Assembly (NCBI GenBank): GCA_045580815.1
Contig: JAZNOL010000006.1
Location: forward strand, 1 to 19,954
DNA: 19,954 bases
Source: JAZNOL01 sp045580815
GTDB lineage: Bacteria > Bacillota > Clostridia > RUG12999
Reading direction: 5' to 3'
A program made the translations under genes and the position numbers. A model generated the notes under the pieces. That model was not told where the DNA came from. It did not search any database and was given only the letters and a program-made list of their open reading frames with translations. Below are positions 7,382 to 12,947 of this stretch, piece after piece. Within the stretch, counting starts at the first letter, position 1. Every line of letters begins with the position of its first letter.

Positions 7382-7416
7382 TTTGCTTAAAATTAACTTT
7401 GTGTTTTTTAAGCAAA
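7382..7416 (+). promoter_or_regulatory. Leader hairpin upstream of the araC-family gene
   Basis: TTTGCTTAAAA (7382-7392) pairs perfectly with TTTTAAGCAAA (7406-7416) across a 13-nt loop and is followed by GGTTTTT. It lies in the predicted transcript about 25 nt after the start. It could be an attenuator-like hairpin or an inverted-repeat protein site; it is A/T rich, so the RNA stem is only moderately stable. Confidence 0.4.
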
Positions 7417-7506
7417 GGTTTTTACAATATATACAGAGAAAATCATTGTAAATACCGGAATAATTTGAACAATCAGGTTTTACTTTTCATAAGCAGGAGG
7501 CTTACA

Positions 7507-8418
7507 ATGGATATAGAAAAAAACATGCTAAATACCAAAATAAAATATTTCAACGGTCAGAACTGTTTTTCTCTTGAAACAACAGACCTAAAGCATATTT
7601 TTGATACTACCAACAAAATATATTTTGTTGTCAGCGGCAAATGTGCGTTTACCTTTGAAGAAGCTGAGCCTCCATTCAATTCTTCTTATGTTCTTTCAGC
7701 CGGTGAAATGATGGTTATTCCGGCAGGCATCCACCACTCTATATATCTGAAATATGATGCCTCAGATACATGCCACGATTTATGGGTAAGTTTTCAGTTT
7801 GACTGTGACGGAAAGAACATATTTGATATGTTTTCATTCCCTTTCATCATAAAACCAAAAGACCCCCAAAAAGCAGAAAATCTTATGATGACCGTGATTG
7901 ACCTTGGCAGACACAATTCTCTGATTTCTCTTTACAGACAAAACGCCGCAATTATAGAGCTTGTAACATATTTTCTTGAAGAGTCGGGAGCTTCGCCCTG
8001 TGAGCCCAAAATTCAAAGCATGGAAAGTATACTTCAATATATTGACAACAACTTAAATCATGATTTTTCCCTTGAAGAGCTTGCCGCTATGGCTCACATA
8101 CATCCCGTTCATTTTATCAGGCAGTTTAAAAAGCTGACAGGGACAACGCCAATGCAATATATAAGATCAAAGCGGATGTATTATGCGTGGTCGAAGATTT
8201 CTAACACAAGCATGCCGATTTCGGAAATTATGGAAAATATAGGTTTTAAAGACCATGCACATTTTTCAAGAACATTCAAAAAATATTACACCTACTCGCC
8301 AATGGAACAAAGAAAACTGCACAAATTTGAAAACCTGCCGGCAGACAACCCGATTTATAAAACTCACGAAGAGTTCAAAGAAGCTAAAGAAAAAGCAAAA
8401 AGAAAAAAGTCTCATTAA
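7507..8418 (+). CDS. AraC/XylS-family transcriptional regulator with cupin-like sensor domain
   Basis: A 303-aa one-component regulator. Residues about 35-95 form a cupin-type beta-barrel (FVVSGKCAFTFEE, then LSAGEMMVIPAGIHH), which in this family usually binds a sugar. Residues about 170-268 are the two-helix-turn-helix DNA-binding domain: FSLEELAAMAHIHPVHFIRQ, then TPMQYIRSKRM, and MPISEIMENIGFKDHAHFSR followed by FKKYYTYSP. The basic tail (KEAKEKAKRKKSH) is unusual. The ATG at 7507 is chosen because AGGAGG lies 6 nt upstream (7495-7500); an in-frame upstream start at 7399 would add 36 residues that do not fit the family and would fall in the leader hairpin. It is the only plus-strand gene, placed between two minus-strand blocks of surface proteins, so it probably controls one or both. 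Confidence 0.93.
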   Translation: MDIEKNMLNTKIKYFNGQNCFSLETTDLKHIFDTTNKIYFVVSGKCAFTFEEAEPPFNSSYVLSAGEMMVIPAGIHHSIYLKYDASDTCHDLWVSFQFDCDGKNIFDMFSFPFIIKPKDPQKAENLMMTVIDLGRHNSLISLYRQNAAIIELVTYFLEESGASPCEPKIQSMESILQYIDNNLNHDFSLEELAAMAHIHPVHFIRQFKKLTGTTPMQYIRSKRMYYAWSKISNTSMPISEIMENIGFKDHAHFSRTFKKYYTYSPMEQRKLHKFENLPADNPIYKTHEEFKEAKEKAKRKKSH

Positions 8419-8436
8419 CTGCCGCCCACAGAACAT

Positions 8437-8466
8437 AAAAAGCCTTCCCGAACAGGAAGGCTTTTT
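8437..8466. terminator. Bidirectional terminator between convergent genes
   Basis: AAAAAGCCTTCC (8437-8448), loop CGAACA, GGAAGGCTTTTT (8455-8466). The 12-bp perfect stem has a T run on each strand. It lies 18 bp after the araC-family stop and 23 bp after the stop of the minus-strand 421-aa gene, so it serves both. Confidence 0.92.
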
Positions 8467-8489
8467 ATTATGAAAATCAACTGATTTTG

Positions 8490-9755
8490 TTACGGATTTA
8501 CGACAATATCACCATAAGGTGTCATGCCCGAAAGGCTGTCCCAGAGGAACACACGAATTTCGGGGTTCTGAACACCTGTGATGTCAACAACCGGAGTGTT
8601 TGCCATACCGATGTTACCGCCGGTTACTGTAATTGTTTCGGATTTAACTGCCGTTTGCATAATATTATTTTCGTCAAATACTGCTGCAATTATTGTTGCT
8701 TTGCGGTCTGTTGATGTCAGATTTTTAAGCACAAAACGGTAACTTCCGTTGCTATTTTTTGTTGTCTGCATTATTTCTATACCGCTGCCGAATTTTATCT
8801 CTGCTGTTGCACTAAGACCTAAAAATTCTGCTTTGATTTTAACGGTTCCTGCCGATTCGCCTGTAAAAACAAGTTTGCCGTCTGCAATTTCTGCGTCTCC
8901 GCTTTCAATTGTATAAACGATGTTGCTGTAATCAACAAATTCTTCTTCATTTCCTGATTTATCTTTGCCGTAAACAGTTATATCTTCAAGAGCAACTGCC
9001 ACGTCGGGGTCATAAATATCTGCCGGAACAGCTATACGCATTGAAGCAGGAAGTGCATAAATTTTGAAATCGTCAAAATAAACTGCACCCAGACCTTCGC
9101 CTGCCGGATAATAGTTCATAAGTGCAGGGCCGATAAGCGTATTACCCGAAGTTGTTACGGTGTCTTTTGTGATAGACAGTTTCTGCCATCCGTTTTCGTC
9201 TGTTTCTGCAGTTGACCTTGCCACAGAATAAGCGTTTGTATATTTGTTTTCTGCACCGTAATCGTCAAGACGGATATGTACCGGTGTGTTAAAAGTCTCG
9301 TGTTCGTCAAGCTGTGCTGCGTTTTCGGTGTTTTTAATTTTAACCCATACCTCGTAGTAGAAAGTTTGTGCCTTAGTATAAGGAACTTTCTGCTGACCGA
9401 TATAACGGGCTTTTTTGCTTGCTTCTGTTGAACAGTTTGCAAGAGCGTCCATATCTATTTTAAGGCTCATTGAGCCTGTTCTTGCTTCTTCATCGGATAT
9501 ATATGCAACCGCAGAGTGGTTTCCTGACGCACCGTTATCAAAAAATGTTGTGTCGTTAAAGGGCCATTTTGCAAGCTTCCATGTGGTGTCGGTTGCACCG
9601 GGCATATGATCTTCAAAAGTACCGTCAATAAATCTGCCCGAAATTGTTTCGCCTGTAAGGTCTTTGCCGTAGTTTGCCGCCGCAAACACGCTTTGTGCAC
9701 CAATGCAAAGTGTGAGTATTGATGCTGCTGTTAAAAGTTTTGTTAATTTTTTCAT
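8490..9755 (-). CDS. Secreted carbohydrate-binding-like protein with Ig-like domain and shared FLWD module
   Basis: A 421-aa exported protein with no visible catalytic motif. Residues 1-26 are a signal peptide (QSVFA-AA). Residues about 42-233 look like a CBM4/9-type jelly roll: FIDGTFED start, W60 and W64, EEARTGSMSLKIDMD, TFYYEVWVKIK, GWQKLSI, and the closing AVYFDDFKIYALP. Residues about 240-322 form an Ig-like, Big_2-like domain (LEDITVYGKDKSG, then SAGTVKIKAEFLG). Residues 325-421 are the module shared with three other proteins here, with IRVFLWDSLSGMTPYG. It is the last gene before the terminator at 8437-8466 and has an AGGAGG site 9 nt before its ATG. The 82-bp gap to the upstream gene holds a strong hairpin. 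It probably binds glycan at the cell surface or after release; the ligand cannot be read from sequence. Confidence 0.8.
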   Translation of the reverse strand: MKKLTKLLTAASILTLCIGAQSVFAAANYGKDLTGETISGRFIDGTFEDHMPGATDTTWKLAKWPFNDTTFFDNGASGNHSAVAYISDEEARTGSMSLKIDMDALANCSTEASKKARYIGQQKVPYTKAQTFYYEVWVKIKNTENAAQLDEHETFNTPVHIRLDDYGAENKYTNAYSVARSTAETDENGWQKLSITKDTVTTSGNTLIGPALMNYYPAGEGLGAVYFDDFKIYALPASMRIAVPADIYDPDVAVALEDITVYGKDKSGNEEEFVDYSNIVYTIESGDAEIADGKLVFTGESAGTVKIKAEFLGLSATAEIKFGSGIEIMQTTKNSNGSYRFVLKNLTSTDRKATIIAAVFDENNIMQTAVKSETITVTGGNIGMANTPVVDITGVQNPEIRVFLWDSLSGMTPYGDIVVNP

Positions 9756-9780
9756 AATTAATTGCCTCCTGTTTCATTGT

Positions 9781-9820
9781 AAGCCGCACGCACCGCACCG
9801 TTTTGCGGTGCGTGCGGTTT
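9781..9820 (-). other. Strong GC-rich intercistronic hairpin
   Basis: CCGCACGCACCGC (9784-9796) pairs perfectly with GCGGTGCGTGCGG (9805-9817) over an 8-nt loop, extended by AAG/TTT to about 16 bp. On the minus strand it is followed by CTTACAATG, with no U run, so it is not a classical terminator for the genes here. It may block 3'-to-5' decay and set the ratio of the 928-aa to the 421-aa product. On the plus strand it is followed by only TTT. Confidence 0.65.
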
Positions 9821-9837
9821 AGGCAAACTTCAGTTAA

Positions 9838-12624
9838 TTAAAATTCAAGTGCTGCTGCTTTACATACAGGTGCAAGTGATTTAAAGCCGTTAATTGCAAA
9901 AACTTTAACTTTTACTGCACCTTCCGGCAATACAAATGCGCCCTCTGTATAAACACAGCCTTCGCCGTTTATATCTGCCGGTTCTGCTTTGATGAGTGTA
10001 TCTTCTGCATCATAATATGCCACAACAAGATTTGCCTCTGCTTCTGCACCGATGAGTGATGCATCATAGAATACTGCTGTAGATGATGCCTGGTTGAGTG
10101 CAATACCGTTTTTCACAACTTTGATGTTGTCTGCGTATGCTTTACCTCTGCTGGGTTCACCTTCCTGACCTGATACAGTTGTATAAGTATAAACCTGCGG
10201 CATGAGGTCTCCAACGTTTATTGCATTGTCAAATGTTTTTGAACCTTCAAATTCAACAGCGCCTGTTTTGTTGTTAACAACTTTCCAGTAAACTGTGTTG
10301 CCTTTTGCGGCAAGTGTCATATTGAACCAAACTGTACCAATTGTAGTATCAACACCACCCTGAAGGTCACTTAATACAGCATTTTCACTGCGTGCAACAT
10401 AGTCATAAGCACTGTCATCTGTTGCGTAAGCAGTTGTGTTTTTGTCTCCGCCTGTAACTTTTGTAAATCTTGCTTCTTTTGCCACACCTTTAACACCATA
10501 TACTGACTCATTAAGAGTTGCCATAAGTGCAAGTTCATAATATGATGTTTCGTCGTTTTTATCAACAAGACGGATGCCTGTTGACTCGTTTGTTGAGCTT
10601 GCCATATAGTTTCTGATGTCTGCACTGAAAGCAAAACCGTCGCTTAAATCGCCAAGATCTGCAACAAGGTTGATTGCCGCACCTTTACCGTTGATGGGGT
10701 CCATAAGAATTGCTTTGTTTGTTGTGTCATAGTCATTGTTATTAAATGCGTTGCCGTAATATTTTGAATATGCAAGGCGGCTTTCTGAACTCCAGCCTGC
10801 TGCTGCATAAGTGGGTGATGCGTCCCAGATGTCTTTTATAAATGTTCTGTGACCTGCAACAAGACCGTCAATGTTGTTTGAGTTGTCATAGTCTGCACCG
10901 AGGCTGTCACCAACCTGTGTGTAAACTGCCATGTTTTCAAAATCTTCTGCATAAAGAACAACGCTGTTGTTTGTTTTTTCTACAGGTGTTGCACCCCATG
11001 AAACGTTATCAAATACACCGTATTTGCTACCGTAAACAAACAGCTGAGGAACTATGCCGCCTGTGAGGAAATCTTCGCTGTCGGTATAGCTGTCTGCCCA
11101 TACTACCACGCCGTCTTTATCTGTAATTTTCCATGAAACTTTGTTGCCGTTGATGCTCATTGAAAGGTTGAACCAATGTGTTCCGCCAAATTCAGGATCA
11201 TATCCGCTGTTAATTGCACTGTCGCCAAAATCACTGTATTTCCATGCATCGTTGCTTTCTGCAATTGCAGGTGTTGCACGTACTGCGCCCTGAACTTTTG
11301 TAAATCTGGGTGCAATGCCGGGCCAGTTGTCGCCCTCGTTGTCTGCAAGAAGTGCAAGCTCATAATAATTTGTTGCATCATCTTTGCTGCCGAGACGGAT
11401 ACCAAGAGCATCCTGAATAGCACCATTGTAGAGATAGTTTCTTACATCTGCAGAGAAAGTATAGCCTGATTCTGATTCTTCAAGAGATTTAACAAGCTGA
11501 ATACCGCCCTGTGAACCGGAAGTGCCGATAAGAAGAACCTGGTTGTCAAGTGTTCCTTTTTCATTCCAGTTATTACATTTAACGCTTTCGTTTGTAACTG
11601 TGTATGTAGATCCGCTTGAAAGCAAATCACCTGTGTTTGATACCCATACACCGTCAACAAGTGTCTGACCTTTACCGGTTACGGTTGTTGTGTCAACAGC
11701 ATAGCCATCAAAATTATCTGTGAAAACTTCGCCTGATGCGCCTTCTTCTATTGCTTCAACTTTTATGTTGTCAAACAGTCCGCCTACACCTGCACCGCCT
11801 GTAAAACACTGGGGAATAAATCCGTCTGCAAGGATGTTGTCGGTATCAACATAGCTGCCTGATGCAACAACTGTGCCGTTAAGTTTATCAACTATTTTGT
11901 AGCTGATGAGGTTTCTTACAACGCTGATGCTGAAATTAAACCATTTTGTTCTTCCGCCGTCATAAAGATGACATTCGATTGAACCGAGGTCTTTAACATA
12001 TTCAATGTTTGCTGTGCCGTTTGCAGGAAGTGTGTCTGCTTCTGTACCGTTAATGTTTTTAACAAAACGTGCTGTGCCTGCAACACTGTAACTTGAGTTG
12101 GGGTTCATTGCAAGCTCAAAATAGTCTGTTTCATCATATTTGTTTGCAAGTCTGATACCAAGGGCACCGGGCATATTGCCGTTGAAATAGCTTCTTACAT
12201 CTGCACTGTAAGTAAAGCCGTTTTCAAAAGTGCCAAATTCTTTTGTAACATTGATTGCACCGATGTTTGCACCATAGGGAGCAATGCTTAAAACAGCAGT
12301 ACCTTCAATGTCGTCTTCGCCTGCAGGTTTGCCCCAGGTGTTAGCTCTGCCCTGGTCGGGAACAATTTTAAAAATTGTCTGCCAGCCGCCGCCACCGAAT
12401 GTGGGTGATGTGGTGAGTGTATCGGTAAGAACATCGTTTTTACCTGTTGCAATACCGGCTGTGTTTGCAGTAAGATGTGTGCCGTGATTTGAGCTAACTA
12501 CGCCTTCCGGATAAAGAGTGTCGTCACTGAAATCTTCAAAATATGCCGCATCTGCCGAAACAGAAACACAAAACAGCGACATTGTCATAACGAGTGCCAA
12601 TAAAATTGAAAGTGTTTTTTTCAT
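9838..12624 (-). CDS. Secreted protein with three beta-sandwich repeats and shared FLWD-type module
   Basis: A 928-aa paralogue of the 1253-aa protein at 3116-6877, without the deacetylase domain. Residues 1-24 are a signal peptide (SVSA-DA). Repeats cover about 28-290, 300-545 and 556-838. Each has an acidic opening (YFEDFSDD; FTDNFDGY; YAEDFENM), an SADVR or SADIR strand, G(I)RL, Y(Y/F)ELA, RF(V/T)K, WFN, and a closing FDN or ADN before the final strand. Residues 840-928 are the shared module in a drifted form (LVVAYYDAEDTLIKAE, then VKVKVFAINGFKSLAPV). No enzyme motif is visible, so a glycan-binding or scaffold role is inferred from the fold resemblance to LamG-type domains. AGGAGG precedes the ATG. 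The 321-bp gap upstream holds a structured element, so it may have its own expression control. Confidence 0.8.
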   Translation of the reverse strand: MKKTLSILLALVMTMSLFCVSVSADAAYFEDFSDDTLYPEGVVSSNHGTHLTANTAGIATGKNDVLTDTLTTSPTFGGGGWQTIFKIVPDQGRANTWGKPAGEDDIEGTAVLSIAPYGANIGAINVTKEFGTFENGFTYSADVRSYFNGNMPGALGIRLANKYDETDYFELAMNPNSSYSVAGTARFVKNINGTEADTLPANGTANIEYVKDLGSIECHLYDGGRTKWFNFSISVVRNLISYKIVDKLNGTVVASGSYVDTDNILADGFIPQCFTGGAGVGGLFDNIKVEAIEEGASGEVFTDNFDGYAVDTTTVTGKGQTLVDGVWVSNTGDLLSSGSTYTVTNESVKCNNWNEKGTLDNQVLLIGTSGSQGGIQLVKSLEESESGYTFSADVRNYLYNGAIQDALGIRLGSKDDATNYYELALLADNEGDNWPGIAPRFTKVQGAVRATPAIAESNDAWKYSDFGDSAINSGYDPEFGGTHWFNLSMSINGNKVSWKITDKDGVVVWADSYTDSEDFLTGGIVPQLFVYGSKYGVFDNVSWGATPVEKTNNSVVLYAEDFENMAVYTQVGDSLGADYDNSNNIDGLVAGHRTFIKDIWDASPTYAAAGWSSESRLAYSKYYGNAFNNNDYDTTNKAILMDPINGKGAAINLVADLGDLSDGFAFSADIRNYMASSTNESTGIRLVDKNDETSYYELALMATLNESVYGVKGVAKEARFTKVTGGDKNTTAYATDDSAYDYVARSENAVLSDLQGGVDTTIGTVWFNMTLAAKGNTVYWKVVNNKTGAVEFEGSKTFDNAINVGDLMPQVYTYTTVSGQEGEPSRGKAYADNIKVVKNGIALNQASSTAVFYDASLIGAEAEANLVVAYYDAEDTLIKAEPADINGEGCVYTEGAFVLPEGAVKVKVFAINGFKSLAPVCKAAALEF
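10111..10959 (-). repeat. Beta-sandwich repeat, copy 3 of the 928-aa protein
   Basis: Residues 556-838. Elements: LYAEDFENMAVYTQVGDSLG, GADYDNSNN (compare GEDYDNNVPG in the paralogue), FSADIRNYM, TGIRLVDKNDETSYYELALM, ARFTKVTGG, WFNMTLAAKGN and KAYADNIKV. Confidence 0.7.
10990..11727 (-). repeat. Beta-sandwich repeat, copy 2 of the 928-aa protein
   Basis: Residues 300-545. Elements: FTDNFDGYAVD, YTFSADVRNYLYNGAI, ALGIRLGSKDDATNYYELAL, PRFTKVQGAVRATPAIAES, WFNLSMSINGN and GVFDNVSW. The PRFTKVQG...TPAIAE stretch is the closest link to the 1253-aa paralogue. Confidence 0.7.
11755..12543 (-). repeat. Beta-sandwich repeat, copy 1 of the 928-aa protein
   Basis: Residues 28-290. Elements: YFEDFSDDTLYPEG, ATGKNDVLTDTLTTSPTFGG (compare the ASGKNDVLVPDVW of the 1253-aa protein), RSYFNGN, ALGIRLANKYDETDYFELAM, ARFVKNING and GLFDNIKVE. 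Confidence 0.7.
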
Positions 12625-12663
12625 TTTCGTTTGCCTCCTTAAATTTTTATAAAGCCTGCACGT

Positions 12664-12753
12664 GTTTACAGAAATATCAAAAACCTGCTTTCGTAATGCG
12701 GTTGAAAGTTTTGCGCCATTGCGGTTGGCTGTGATTTTTGATAATCTGTAAAC
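12664..12753 (-). ncRNA. Candidate structured RNA: long stem enclosing two ACCGCA-loop hairpins
   Basis: Read on the minus strand, GTTTACAGA (12753-12745) pairs with TCTGTAAAC (12672-12664) and TATCAAAAA (12743-12735) with TTTTTGATA (12683-12675), 18 bp broken by a 1x2 internal loop. Inside lie two small hairpins: GCCA-ACCGCAA-TGGC, and CTTTC-AACCGCATTAC-GAAAG. The layout is a three-way junction, and both hairpin loops show ACCGCA. Another AACCGCA stands just 5' of the outer stem. The element lies 39 bp before the ATG of the 928-aa gene. It matches no RNA family I recognise; it could instead be a palindromic repeat. Confidence 0.45.
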
Positions 12754-12772
12754 TGTGCGGTTTTTCTATTTC

Positions 12773-12792
12773 AAAAAGCCTTTCGGTTTTTT
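12773..12792 (-). terminator. Possible weak terminator after the 985-aa hydrolase gene
   Basis: Minus strand AAAAAACC-GAAA-GGCTTTTT: a GNRA-type loop closed by two C-G pairs, one A-C mismatch and an A/U stem whose 3' arm is the U run. It lies about 150 bp beyond the 985-aa stop and may separate the upstream three-gene block from the 928-aa gene. Confidence 0.35.
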
Positions 12793-12814
12793 AAAATCTA
12801 ATAATTTAACAATA

Positions 12815-12868
12815 CAATCCCTCCGTCAAAACCTACGGTTTTGCCACCTCCCTTTACACAAGGGAGGC
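12815..12868. repeat. Dispersed palindromic (REP-like) element
   Basis: It contains two adjacent hairpins: CAAAACC (12827-12833)/GGTTTTG (12837-12843) and CCTCCCTT (12847-12854)/AAGGGAGG (12860-12867). The outer part begins CAATCCCTCCGTC. This arrangement, GGGAGG hairpin plus a variable inner hairpin plus GACGGAGGGATTG, is one I associate with dispersed repeats in gut Clostridia (from memory). The plus strand ends CTTTTT. It differs from the 6987-7154 element in sequence but has the same logic. Confidence 0.55.
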
Positions 12869-12888
12869 TTTTTCAGGTTGTCACATAG

Positions 12889-12947
12889 ACGGGTTTGTGG
12901 GGTTTCGGGTTATTGAGGACGCTGACCCATACGGGTTTGCGCGGTTT
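12889..12947. repeat. Short direct repeat flanking the 3' end of the 985-aa gene
   Basis: ACGGGTTTGTGGGGTTT (12889-12905) and ACGGGTTTGCGCGGTTT (12931-12947) match at 15 of 17 positions, 42 bp apart. The second copy overlaps the stop codon of the 985-aa gene. Function unknown. Confidence 0.45.

Noticed and set aside
7399..7506. N-terminal extension of the AraC-family protein
   Set aside because: The extension would add 36 residues that do not fit the family and start within the leader hairpin; the ATG at 7507 has AGGAGG at the right distance.
12625..12720. Sigma-A promoter directly before the 928-aa gene
   Set aside because: A TATAAA lies near 12645, but no acceptable -35 box stands 16-18 bp upstream; the gene may be read from further upstream.
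12664..12753. tRNA or known riboswitch
   Set aside because: The three-way junction has no acceptor CCA, anticodon loop or T-loop, and the loops match no riboswitch consensus that I know.
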